From Desulfomicrobiaceae bacterium (GTDB lineage: Bacteria; Desulfobacterota; Desulfovibrionia; Desulfovibrionales; Desulfomicrobiaceae), in assembly GCA_003530935.1 (NCBI GenBank), contig DPEO01000033.1, forward strand, positions 1 to 14,770: 14,770 nt of DNA, written 5' to 3'. Made by a program: the position numbers and the translations under genes. The first letter of the stretch is position 1. Each line of letters starts with the position of its first letter. Positions 6,786 to 13,928 of this stretch are shown here, one piece after another. The notes below the pieces were generated by a model. That model had not been told where the DNA came from. It made no database searches and worked only from the letters and a program-made list of their open reading frames with translations.

Positions 6786-6819
6786 AAAGAAAGGAGCGGT
6801 TGCATCCGCCCCTTTCTTT
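6786..6819 (-). terminator. Intrinsic terminator after the ferritin gene
   Basis: On the minus strand a 14-bp stem (AAAGAAAGGGGCGG pairing with CCGCTCCTTTCTTT, one G-U pair) encloses the loop ATGCAA. The 3' arm is itself U-rich and is followed by AATGCTTTT. It lies 16 nt after the ferritin stop. The lower stem is A-U, so the U-rich 3' arm can serve as the U-tract. It should end the clpP-clpX-lon-tpx-ferritin transcript, although the imperfect U-run may allow read-through into DUF2062-rsmA. Confidence 0.72.
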
Positions 6820-6835
6820 CGAGCTGGAATCCGAG

Positions 6836-7342
6836 TTACTGTGCCGGCGGGGTGAAGACCCGGGCAGCAAGATCACGGTCCATGAGGTACAAGGCGCCAC
6901 CGTCAGAACCAATCAACTTGAGGCGCTGCACCAGTGTCTGCACGCTGTCCTCCTCCTCCACCTGCTCGTCCACAAACCAACGCAGGAAACTTACCGACGC
7001 ATGATCTTTTTCTGCAATGGCCAGGTCCATGAGCGCATTGATCCGCCCGGTCACCATGGATTCATGCTTCTGTGTGGCCAAAAGCACGTCCAAAGGCCCC
7101 TCCCAGGACACTGGCGGTTTGGCGATGGCATCCAGCTCCACACGACCGCCACGCTCCACCACGTAGTTATAGAACTTCATGGCGTGAAAGAGCTCCTCCT
7201 GGGCCTGGATATTCATCCAGTGGGCAAATCCAGGAAGATTGGCCTCATGCAGATAGGCTGCCATAGCCAGATACAAATAACTCGAGTACATCTCGGCATT
7301 GATCTGCTCATTGAATGCTTTTTCTATCTTTGGAGAAAGCAT
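6836..7342 (-). CDS. ftnA: Bacterial non-haem ferritin (FtnA type)
   Basis: Ferritin assembles as a 24-subunit cage that oxidises Fe(II) and stores the mineral, limiting Fenton chemistry. The 168-residue product is close to E. coli FtnA (165). All expected ferroxidase residues are at matching positions: E17, E50 and H53 (EELFH), E94, and Q127 with E130, plus the third-site residues E49 and E126 and Tyr24. It lacks the haem-binding methionine pattern of bacterioferritin. ATG 7342 has GGGAGG 7-8 nt upstream. It follows tpx by 25 nt and precedes a hairpin terminator, so it is the last gene of the stress operon. Pairing with a peroxidase fits defence against iron and peroxide in an anaerobe. Confidence 0.95.
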   Translation of the reverse strand: MLSPKIEKAFNEQINAEMYSSYLYLAMAAYLHEANLPGFAHWMNIQAQEELFHAMKFYNYVVERGGRVELDAIAKPPVSWEGPLDVLLATQKHESMVTGRINALMDLAIAEKDHASVSFLRWFVDEQVEEEDSVQTLVQRLKLIGSDGGALYLMDRDLAARVFTPPAQ

Positions 7343-7367
7343 AATCAGTCCTCCCTATGTATACTCC

Positions 7368-7883
7368 CTACAGCAGTTTCCGGATTGCATCCAACACTGC
7401 ATCGTAATCTGGTTCGTTCGTGAGTTCCGGAACGATGTGCACGAAACGAATCACCCCTTCCTTATCGGCCACGAATACCGCCCGCGCCAAAAGACGCAGC
7501 CCGTCGATGAGCACGCCATAGGCCGAGCCAAAAGAAGCCTCCTGATAGTCCGACAGAGTGCGCACGTTCTGCACCCCTGCCTGACCGCACCAGCGTTTCT
7601 GGGCAAAAGGCAGGTCCATGCTCAAGGTGAGGATCTGCACTTCGTCGCCCAACTTTTTGGCTTCCATATTAAAGCGCCGTGTTTCCATATCGCATACCGG
7701 TGTATCCAGCGACGGTACTGCCGACAGGACAACGACTTTGCCCGCGAAATCCGTAAGCGTCATTGGCTTCAGATCGTTATCCACTACATGAAAATTCGGC
7801 GCCTTATCTCCAACTTGCAACTCTGGACCAATGAGGGTCAACGGATTTCCATGAAACGTCACCACACCTGTACGCTTTTCCAT
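7368..7883 (-). CDS. tpx: Thiol peroxidase Tpx (atypical 2-Cys peroxiredoxin)
   Basis: Tpx reduces hydrogen peroxide and alkyl hydroperoxides, using thioredoxin as reductant. The product has 171 residues, the usual size. The peroxidatic cysteine is C64 in PSLDTPVCDMETRRF with the conserved Pro/Thr, and the resolving cysteine is C99 in QKRWCGQAGV. The DLPFAQKRWC and TLSDY segments are characteristic of the Tpx subgroup rather than AhpC or BCP. I chose ATG 7883, which has AAGGAG 6 nt upstream and gives the normal MEKRTGVVTFHGNPLTL start. A longer frame to 8162 would run into lon. It lies 40 nt after the lon stop with no terminator between, so it is probably co-transcribed with lon and ferritin. 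Confidence 0.95.
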   Translation of the reverse strand: MEKRTGVVTFHGNPLTLIGPELQVGDKAPNFHVVDNDLKPMTLTDFAGKVVVLSAVPSLDTPVCDMETRRFNMEAKKLGDEVQILTLSMDLPFAQKRWCGQAGVQNVRTLSDYQEASFGSAYGVLIDGLRLLARAVFVADKEGVIRFVHIVPELTNEPDYDAVLDAIRKLL

Positions 7884-7923
7884 ACACGACTCCTTGGTGG
7901 CTTTCCGCCCAATACGATTACGG

Positions 7924-10362
7924 TTATTGCGCCCCGGCCCGGTCTGCCACCCGGTGCAGGCCCCGGCACAAAGGAACGAAATCTTCCGGTCTGGAAAGCA
8001 GCGTGGCCGGTGCGCCGTCAAGGGCGTGGCAGAGCACTTCGTCCATGCTTTCCACGAGCACAATCTCCAGCTCCTCGCGGATTTGGCGTGGCACTTCCTC
8101 CAGGTCCCGGGCGTTTTCCCGCGGCACCAGCACGGTGCGCATGAGCGCCCGGTGTGCGGCAAGAAGCTTCTCGCGCACGCCGCCGATGGGCAGCACCCGC
8201 CCCCGCAAAGTGATCTCTCCGGTCATGGCCACGTCATGACGCACCGGAATATCCAGCAAGGCCGAGGCCAGACACGTGGCCAGGGTAATGCCCGCGGACG
8301 GCCCATCCTTGGGCGTGGCGCCTTCCGGCACGTGCACGTGGATATCGATCTCCTGATAAAAATCCCGACGCAGACCCAAAAGCTCCCCGCGCGAACGGAT
8401 ATAGCTCAGCGCGGCCTTGGCGGATTCCTGCATCACGTCCCCGAGTTTGCCCGTGATGACGATCTTGCCCGTCCCCGGCATGAGGGCCACTTCCACCAAC
8501 AACAGCTCCCCGCCCACTTGCGTCCAGGCAAGTCCATTGGCCACCCCTACCAAGGAACGATCCTCGCGCCGCTCGTGACGCACCTTGGGCACGCCCAGAA
8601 GCTCGCCCACCTCCTTGGGGCCCACCTGCACGCAGAGCTCGCGGTCGCCTTCCTCCACCACCCGCCGCGCCACTTTCCGGCAGATGGCCGCGATCTCGCG
8701 CTCCAGGTTGCGCACTCCAGCTTCACGGGTGTAGTGTCGGATGATCTCCCGCACCGCATCTTCTCCCAAGATCACGTTGGTCTCCTGCAGACCATGCTGA
8801 CTTCGTTGCTTGGGCAGAAGGTAATCCATGGCGATGCGCTCTTTCTCCGTCTCCAGGTACCCGGCAATGGAGATGATCTCCATGCGGTCTTGCAGAGGCA
8901 AAGGGATGCCCTGCATGGAGTTGGCCGTGGTGATGAAAAAGACGGAAGAGAGGTCGTAGTCCAAATCCAAATAATGGTCGTTGAAGGTGGCGTTCTGCTC
9001 GGGATCAAGCACCTCCAGCAAGGCAGCCGACGGATCCCCGCGAAAGTCCATGCTCATCTTGTCTACTTCATCCAAGCAGAACACCGGATTGCCGGACTGC
9101 ACCTTCTTCAAGGACTGGATGATCTTTCCCGGAAGCGCGCCCACGTAGGTGCGGCGATGCCCGCGGATCTCCGCCTCGTCACGCACCCCGCCCAAGGAAA
9201 GACGGACAAATTCGCGGCCCGTGGCTTTGGCGATGGACTTGGCAAGGGAGGTCTTGCCCACCCCAGGCGGGCCCACCAGACATAAAATGGGACCACGCAA
9301 GCGGTCCACCAAGGATTGTACCGCCAAGTACTCCAGGATGCGCTCCTTGGGCTTTTCCAGGCCAAAGTGATCCGCATCCAAAATACGCCGCGCCTCGGCC
9401 AGATCCACCCGCACTTCCCGACGCGCATTCCACGGCAGGTCCAAAATCCAGTCCACGTAATTACGCAGCACCACGTATTCGGCAGCCGAAGGCGGCATCT
9501 GGCGCAGTTTCTTCAGCTCCGCCAAGCCCTTTTCCCGTGCTGCCTCGGGCATATCCTTGGCACGCAAGCGCGCTTCGAGCTCATCCAGCTCGGCGCGAGG
9601 GTCGTCATCCCGGCCCATTTCCTTCTGGATGGCCTTGAGCTGCTCCCCAAGATAGTACTCCCGCTGATTTTCCTCCATCTGCTTCTTGACGCGGGTCTTG
9701 ATCTTGCGCTCCAGATTCTGAATCTGAATCTCTTCTTCGATGAGCTCATACACCCGCTCCAAGCGCTGGATGGGGCTCCGCATCTCCAGCACCACCTGTT
9801 TGCGGGCAAAATCCACCCGCAAATGCGGAGCGATGGCGTCCGCCAACTGGCCCGGCTGATGGATGCTGGCGATGGCCAGCTGGGCTTCTTTGGGGAGTTT
9901 GCGATTGGCCTGGGCATATTCCTCCATGGCCTCATGCACGGCCCGCACCATGGCCTCGGCTTCCAGAGGTGAACACGGCGTATCCTCCACCTCCCACACC
10001 GAAACCAGCGGGGCGCCGTCTTCCATGGCAAGCCCCCGAGCCGGATCCCAGGCCGCCCGGGCGACGCCTTCGAAAAGCACCTTGATGGTCCCATCCGGCA
10101 GGCGCAACATCTGCAGAACCTTGGAAACCGTGCCCACCGTAAAAAGGTCTTCGGGCTGCGGTTGTTCTTCGGCCGGGTCGCGCTGCGCCACCAAAAAGAG
10201 ATGCTTGTCATGGCGGCGCAAAGCGAGCTCCACTGCACGGATAGAGACATCACGCCCCACAAACAACGGCACGATGGATTTGGGAAACATGACCACTTCC
10301 CGCAACGGCATCAGCGGCAAGGTCATGGAGGAAGCAGCGCCTAAACCACGGTTCTCAGCCAT
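7924..10362 (-). CDS. lon: ATP-dependent protease Lon (LonA)
   Basis: Lon is a cytoplasmic homohexameric AAA+ serine protease that degrades misfolded and selected regulatory proteins. The product has 812 residues (typically 780-820). The N-terminal substrate-binding domain starts at about 14 (TLPLMPLREVVMFP) and runs to about 205, followed by a helical linker. Walker A is GPPGVGKT (364-371) and Walker B is in VFCLDEVDKM (about 427-436). The proteolytic Ser-Lys dyad is S689 in PKDGPSAG and K732 in GGVREKLLAAHRA, with the 43-residue spacing of E. coli Lon. The absence of a transmembrane segment in the AAA+ module excludes LonB. ATG 10362 has GAGGAGG just upstream and follows the clpX stop by 15 nt. 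The clpP-clpX-lon order is widespread. Confidence 0.97.
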   Translation of the reverse strand: MAENRGLGAASSMTLPLMPLREVVMFPKSIVPLFVGRDVSIRAVELALRRHDKHLFLVAQRDPAEEQPQPEDLFTVGTVSKVLQMLRLPDGTIKVLFEGVARAAWDPARGLAMEDGAPLVSVWEVEDTPCSPLEAEAMVRAVHEAMEEYAQANRKLPKEAQLAIASIHQPGQLADAIAPHLRVDFARKQVVLEMRSPIQRLERVYELIEEEIQIQNLERKIKTRVKKQMEENQREYYLGEQLKAIQKEMGRDDDPRAELDELEARLRAKDMPEAAREKGLAELKKLRQMPPSAAEYVVLRNYVDWILDLPWNARREVRVDLAEARRILDADHFGLEKPKERILEYLAVQSLVDRLRGPILCLVGPPGVGKTSLAKSIAKATGREFVRLSLGGVRDEAEIRGHRRTYVGALPGKIIQSLKKVQSGNPVFCLDEVDKMSMDFRGDPSAALLEVLDPEQNATFNDHYLDLDYDLSSVFFITTANSMQGIPLPLQDRMEIISIAGYLETEKERIAMDYLLPKQRSQHGLQETNVILGEDAVREIIRHYTREAGVRNLEREIAAICRKVARRVVEEGDRELCVQVGPKEVGELLGVPKVRHERREDRSLVGVANGLAWTQVGGELLLVEVALMPGTGKIVITGKLGDVMQESAKAALSYIRSRGELLGLRRDFYQEIDIHVHVPEGATPKDGPSAGITLATCLASALLDIPVRHDVAMTGEITLRGRVLPIGGVREKLLAAHRALMRTVLVPRENARDLEEVPRQIREELEIVLVESMDEVLCHALDGAPATLLSRPEDFVPLCRGLHRVADRAGAQ

Positions 10363-10377
10363 GAATCCTCCTCGGCA

Positions 10378-11619
10378 TTAGGCCGACTTGGCATGCTCGC
10401 GGGACACGAAGATGGGCTCCGCACCGTCCTCGATCACCGCGCGGTTGATGATGCACTTCTCGACCTGATCCCGCATGGAAGGCAAACGATACATGATGTC
10501 CAGCATGATGGACTCCAAAATGGAGCGGAGCCCTCGCGCTCCAGTCTGCAACTTGATCGCCTTTGCCGCAACCGCCCGCAATGCGTTGTCGGTAAACTCC
10601 AAAGCGACGCCTTCCATCTCAAACATCTTTTTATATTGTTTGACGATAGCGTTCTTGGGCTCCTGCAAAACTCGAATGAGATCTTCCTCTCCAAGCTCCG
10701 AAAGCGTCGTGAAAACCGAAATACGTCCAACGAATTCTGGAATGAGCCCAAAATGGATCAGATCCGACGGGTGTACCTGCCTCAGGATTTCCGCAATGGA
10801 CTCCTCTTTCTTGCTTCCCAAGGTGACTCCAAATCCCATGCCCGATCCTTGCACGCGCCGGCGCACCACATCTTCAAGACCAATAAAGGCACCGCCAACG
10901 ATGAAAAGAATATTGGAGGTATCGATGCGGATATATTCTTGCTGCGGATGTTTCCGGCCGCCTTTGGGAGGGATGCTGGCAACCGTCCCCTCGATGATCT
11001 TGAGCAATGCTTGCTGCACGCCCTCACCGGAGACGTCGCGCGTAATGGAAGGGCCATCGGCCTTCCGGCTGATCTTATCGATCTCGTCGATATAGATAAT
11101 CCCCTTGGACGCGGCTTCCAGATCGTAGTCGGCGTTATGCAGCAATTGCACCAAGATGTTTTCCACGTCTTCGCCCACGTAACCGGCTTCCGTCAACGTC
11201 GTGGCGTCCGCGATGGCAAACGGCACCTTGAGAATGCGCGCCAGCGTCCGGGCCATGAGCGTCTTGCCCGATCCCGTCGGCCCAATGAGCAGGATATTGC
11301 TCTTGTCGAGCTCGACATCGTTCTTTGTGGAACGATATCGGATACGCTTGTAGTGGTTATACACAGCGACAGAAAGAATCTTTTTCGATTCATCCTGCCC
11401 AATAATATATTCGTCCAACGCTTTCTTAATGTCCTGAGGAAGAGGAATTTCCTCATTTTTCATCTGATCTTGCTGCACTTCCTTGCGCAAGAGATCATCA
11501 CACGCCCGAATGCACTCATTGCAAATGAATACGTTGGGCCCTGCGATCAGACGCTCGACTTCGTCTTGCGTCTTTCCGCAGAACGTACAACTAAAGGTAC
11601 GAACTTTTTTCGTCGTCAC
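10378..11619 (-). CDS. clpX: ClpX, AAA+ unfoldase subunit of the ClpXP protease
   Basis: ClpX forms a hexamer that recognises, unfolds and feeds substrates to ClpP. The 413-residue product is about the usual length. The N-terminal zinc-binding domain has C11, C14, C33 and C36. Walker A is GPTGSGKT (113-120), the pore-1 loop GYVG (146-149), Walker B IIYIDEID (174-181), the RKH pore loop 222-224, and the sensor-2 arginine lies in TGARGLRS (about 359-366). The ClpP-docking loop reads MGF (261-263) where E. coli has IGF. The start is GTG (11619-11617), with GAGGAG/AAAGGA upstream, giving the normal N-terminus MTTKKVRTFSCTFCG. It is 13 nt after clpP and 15 nt before lon. Confidence 0.97.
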   Translation of the reverse strand: MTTKKVRTFSCTFCGKTQDEVERLIAGPNVFICNECIRACDDLLRKEVQQDQMKNEEIPLPQDIKKALDEYIIGQDESKKILSVAVYNHYKRIRYRSTKNDVELDKSNILLIGPTGSGKTLMARTLARILKVPFAIADATTLTEAGYVGEDVENILVQLLHNADYDLEAASKGIIYIDEIDKISRKADGPSITRDVSGEGVQQALLKIIEGTVASIPPKGGRKHPQQEYIRIDTSNILFIVGGAFIGLEDVVRRRVQGSGMGFGVTLGSKKEESIAEILRQVHPSDLIHFGLIPEFVGRISVFTTLSELGEEDLIRVLQEPKNAIVKQYKKMFEMEGVALEFTDNALRAVAAKAIKLQTGARGLRSILESIMLDIMYRLPSMRDQVEKCIINRAVIEDGAEPIFVSREHAKSA

Positions 11620-11632
11620 GAATCCTTTCTCC

Positions 11633-12235
11633 TCACTCTTGCGGCGCCTGCTTGCGTGAGGTGAGCACCTGGTCCACCACGCCGTACGCTTTGGCCTCTT
11701 CTGCAGTCATAAAATAATCGCGTTCCGTATCCTGTTCCACCCGTTCCACGTTTTGTCCCGTATGCTGCGCCAAAATGGCGTTCAAGCGGGCGCGGAGCCG
11801 GATGATCTCCCGAGCCTGGATATCGATGTCCGTTGCCTGACCCTGAAAGCCCCCCATGGGCTGGTGGATGAGGACGCGGGAATTGGGCAGGCAATAGCGC
11901 ATCCCCGGAGCCCCTGCGGCAAGCAGCACCGCCGCCATGCTCGCAGCCTGGCCGATGCAGAGTGTGGCCACCGGCGCGGAGATGTACTGCATGGTGTCAT
12001 AGATGGCGAGACCAGCGGTCACCGATCCGCCTGGAGAGTTGATATACAGGTTGATCTGTTTGTCCGGCTGCTCCGACTCCAAAAAAAGCAATTGCGCGCA
12101 CACAAGATTGGCCACATGATCATCAATGGGCGTTCCCAAAAGAATGATGCGATCTTTGAGCAGGCGCGAATAAATATCGTACATCCGTTCGCCGCGGCTC
12201 GTATTTTCAATGACAAATACGGAATTATGGACCAT
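11633..12235 (-). CDS. clpP: ClpP, proteolytic subunit of the ClpXP protease
   Basis: ClpP is the double-heptamer serine protease chamber that degrades proteins delivered by ClpX. The product has 200 residues. The catalytic triad is S99 (GQAASMA), H124 (IHQP) and D173 (TERDYFM). YINSPGG (64-70) and the Gly-rich strand are conserved. The mature N-terminus that contacts ClpX is recognisable in ENTSRGERMYDIYSRLLKDRI. ATG 12235 has AAGGAG 5 nt upstream. It is separated from tig by a terminator and has its own promoter region, so it heads the clpP-clpX-lon-tpx-ferritin run. Confidence 0.97.
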   Translation of the reverse strand: MVHNSVFVIENTSRGERMYDIYSRLLKDRIILLGTPIDDHVANLVCAQLLFLESEQPDKQINLYINSPGGSVTAGLAIYDTMQYISAPVATLCIGQAASMAAVLLAAGAPGMRYCLPNSRVLIHQPMGGFQGQATDIDIQAREIIRLRARLNAILAQHTGQNVERVEQDTERDYFMTAEEAKAYGVVDQVLTSRKQAPQE

Positions 12236-12264
12236 AGATGCTCCTTGCCGTGCTGAAGACTCTC

Positions 12265-12289
12265 ATGGGGAAAGATAGCCAACCCCAAG
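12265..12289 (-). promoter_or_regulatory. Candidate heat-shock (sigma-32/RpoH-type) promoter of clpP
   Basis: On the minus strand CCCCTTGGG (-35 core CTTGGG, 12289-12284) is followed after 13 nt by CCCCATGAG (-10 core CCCCAT, 12270-12265). The E. coli sigma-32 consensus is CTTGAA, 13-15 nt, CCCCAT, so the -10 element and spacing match fully and the -35 matches four of six. It is interleaved with the sigma-70-like promoter at 12272-12299. E. coli clpP is also under sigma-32, which supports the reading; whether this organism uses RpoH here is inference. Confidence 0.55.
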
Positions 12290-12299
12290 GGGGTGTCAA
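12272..12299 (-). promoter_or_regulatory. Housekeeping (sigma-70-like) promoter of clpP
   Basis: The minus strand has a perfect -35 TTGACA (12299-12294), a 16-nt spacer and -10 TATCTT (12277-12272, four of six consensus positions). It lies between the tig terminator and the clpP start and predicts a leader of about 30 nt. The spacer contains the inverted CCCCTTGGGG. Confidence 0.65.
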
Positions 12300-12308
12300 T
12301 AGCGGCCA

Positions 12309-12346
12309 TAAAAAAAGGCTGAAGGGCCAACCCGGCGCCTCCAGCC
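12309..12346 (-). terminator. Intrinsic terminator after tig
   Basis: The minus-strand sequence folds into a 12-bp stem with a single bulged C (GGCTGGAGG-C-GCC pairing with GGC-CCTTCAGCC) and a GGGTT loop. Seven T residues (12316-12310) follow. It lies 23 nt beyond the tig stop and separates tig from the clpP operon. Confidence 0.9.
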
Positions 12347-12369
12347 CCAGGATGACCCATCGTCCGTGG

Positions 12370-13671
12370 TTATTCTGCCTCGTTCTTGGGCGGCACCTTG
12401 GTGATGACCGCGTTTTGGTAGACCAAATCCATGGCCTTGTCCGCCAGCACGCGATCCTTGAGCGGGATCATCAGGTTGTGCTGCTCGTAATGGTCCTTGA
12501 GGGCGTGGAAGTCCTGGCCCGTGGCGATGGCCATCTTCTGGAGCACCACATCCACCTCTGCAGGCTCCACGGTCAAGGCCTCGGCCTGGGCGATGGCGAG
12601 AAGCACCAGAGACGACTTCACCGCATCTTCGGCCGCAGGACGCAACTCTGCGCGCAGCTCTTCCGGGGTCTTGCCCAAGGAGGCAAAGGACTTGCCCTGC
12701 GCCTCCAGCTTGCGACGCAGGTCCGCCAGGCGTGAATCAATGTCCTCTTCCACCAGACTCTCGGGCAGTTGGAAGTCCACCTGAGATTTAATGTGATCGA
12801 GCAACTTCTTCTGGGCGTCGCCGCGCACCAAGTCCTTGCGCGTCTCCAAGTAGGCTTTCTCGATGTTCGACCGCAGATCGTCCACCGACTCATAACCCAA
12901 CTGCGTGGCAAAATCGTCGTCCAAGGGCGGCAACTCTTTGCGTTTGATGGCGTGGAGCTCCACGCGCATGGTCACGGTCTTGCCCGCCAAGTCTTCGTTC
13001 AAAAAGTCTTCCGGGAAGGTCACTTCGCCCTCAGTGCTCGATCCAGGGGTGAGCGAGCGCACCAGTTCTTCAAACTGCGGCAATGCCCCCCCAGTACCCA
13101 GCGGCATTTCGAACTTGCTGGCACCAATACCTTCCAGCTTTTCGCCGTCCTGGAACGCCTGGAAATCGATGATCACCACCTCGCCATCCGCGGGCTGCCG
13201 TTCTTCCTTGACAACCACCATCTGGCTCATGCGATCCCGCAAGCGGTCGATGACCTGATTGATGGCGGCTTCATCGGCCACCACTTCTTCCTCCTCCACT
13301 TCCAGGCCCTTGTACTCAGGGAGGTCAATGGGAGGAGCCACTTCGAAGGTGAACGAATAGGTAAAGGGGGTGCCGCGCTCCATTTCTTTGGCGTCCACGT
13401 CGATACGCGACAGCGGGGCCAAGTTGAGCTCGTTCATGATCTCATTGATATGATAGTTGATCAGGTCCGTGGTGGCTTCCCCGTAGATCTGCTTCTTGTA
13501 TTTGGCCTCCACAATGGAGGACGGGACCTTACCCTTGCGGAAACCCTTGATATCTATTCCGCCACGATACAAAGCAATCGTCGCGGAAATAGCGGCATCG
13601 ACTTCTTCAGCGTCCACCGTGACGTGGACTTTGCGTTTGATCGGGGAAAGCTCTTCCAGCGTGTATTCCAT
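12370..13671 (-). CDS. tig: Trigger factor (ribosome-associated chaperone and peptidyl-prolyl isomerase)
   Basis: Trigger factor docks at the ribosome exit tunnel through uL23 and shields nascent chains. The 433-residue product matches E. coli Tig (432). The N-terminal ribosome-binding domain carries the signature GFRKGKVP at 43-50. The FKBP-type PPIase domain spans about 162-243 (VVIIDFQAFQDGEKLEG…FPEDF). The helical substrate-binding arms fill the C-terminal region. The N-terminus MEYTLEELSPIKRKVHVTV is typical. ATG 13671 has AAGGAGGATCAGGA upstream. Only 29 nt separate it from tRNA-Leu, with no space for another promoter outside the tRNA, so it is probably expressed from the tRNA promoter. 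It is followed by a strong terminator. Confidence 0.97.
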   Translation of the reverse strand: MEYTLEELSPIKRKVHVTVDAEEVDAAISATIALYRGGIDIKGFRKGKVPSSIVEAKYKKQIYGEATTDLINYHINEIMNELNLAPLSRIDVDAKEMERGTPFTYSFTFEVAPPIDLPEYKGLEVEEEEVVADEAAINQVIDRLRDRMSQMVVVKEERQPADGEVVIIDFQAFQDGEKLEGIGASKFEMPLGTGGALPQFEELVRSLTPGSSTEGEVTFPEDFLNEDLAGKTVTMRVELHAIKRKELPPLDDDFATQLGYESVDDLRSNIEKAYLETRKDLVRGDAQKKLLDHIKSQVDFQLPESLVEEDIDSRLADLRRKLEAQGKSFASLGKTPEELRAELRPAAEDAVKSSLVLLAIAQAEALTVEPAEVDVVLQKMAIATGQDFHALKDHYEQHNLMIPLKDRVLADKAMDLVYQNAVITKVPPKNEAE

Positions 13672-13700
13672 GAATCCTGATCCTCCTTGAGATTTGGCCG

Positions 13701-13783
13701 TGGTGCGAGAGGGGGGACTCGAACCCCCACGGTTCCCCGCTAGATCCTAAGTCTAGTGCGTCTACCAGTTTCGCCACTCTCGC
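13701..13783 (-). tRNA. tRNA-Leu, anticodon UAG, with encoded CCA
   Basis: The minus-strand sequence folds as a class II tRNA. The acceptor stem is GCGAGAG/CTCTCGC and the D-arm stem GCG/CGC. The anticodon stem CTAGA/TCTAG has loop CTTAGGA with anticodon TAG (13749-13747). A variable arm CGG-GGAA-CCG follows, then the T-arm GGGGG-TTCGAGT-CCCCC. The discriminator base is A, as leucine tRNAs need, and CCA is encoded (13703-13701). It reads CUN codons, chiefly CUA and, by wobble, CUG. It has a good promoter upstream and runs directly into tig. Confidence 0.96.
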
Positions 13784-13801
13784 CTTTCTGGCAAAGGCCC
13801 G

Positions 13802-13830
13802 CTTTTAGTGACGGCGCAGCCAGGTGTCAA
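13802..13830 (-). promoter_or_regulatory. Promoter for tRNA-Leu and probably tig
   Basis: On the minus strand a perfect TTGACA (13830-13825) is followed by a 17-nt spacer and TAAAAG (13807-13802, four of six). The tRNA 5' end is 18 nt downstream of the -10. As no other promoter fits between tRNA and tig, this one probably serves both. Confidence 0.7.
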
Positions 13831-13843
13831 ATGGCCGAAAATT

Positions 13844-13861
13844 CGCCAGGGAGCTCTGGCG
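13844..13861. promoter_or_regulatory. 18-bp imperfect palindrome between divergent promoters
   Basis: CGCCAG-GGAGCT-CTGGCG has perfect 6-bp arms around a 6-bp centre. It starts 13 bp beyond the outer end of the tRNA-Leu -35 and ends 8 bp before the -35 of the plus-strand acyl-CoA synthetase promoter. It is placed as an operator or activator site would be; the binding protein is unknown. Confidence 0.4.
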
Positions 13862-13869
13862 TCTTCCCA

Positions 13870-13898
13870 TTGCCAAGAATTCCCCCATAGGATACAAA
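13870..13898 (+). promoter_or_regulatory. Promoter of the acyl-CoA synthetase gene
   Basis: TTGCCA (13870-13875, five of six consensus) is followed by 17 nt and TACAAA (13893-13898, four of six). The start codon lies 30 nt beyond the -10, which implies a leader of about 24 nt. Confidence 0.62.
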
Positions 13899-13928
13899 AC
13901 CCATCCACTTTTTCTATTGAGGCACTCC

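Noticed and set aside
7894..9285. Long open frame on the plus strand opposite the 3' half of lon (about 460 codons)
   Set aside because: It is antisense to the conserved Lon AAA+ and protease domains, with no family features. The lon frame explains the codon periodicity.
10393..11664. Long open frame on the plus strand opposite clpX (about 420 codons)
   Set aside because: It mirrors the unmistakable clpX gene, has no ribosome-binding site or recognisable domain, and its composition (His/Arg-rich) is typical of the antisense of a GC-biased coding sequence.
13701..13928. tRNA-Leu as an integration site for a mobile element
   Set aside because: tRNA genes are common attachment sites, but there is no integrase, no repeated tRNA 3' end and no foreign gene on either side in this window.
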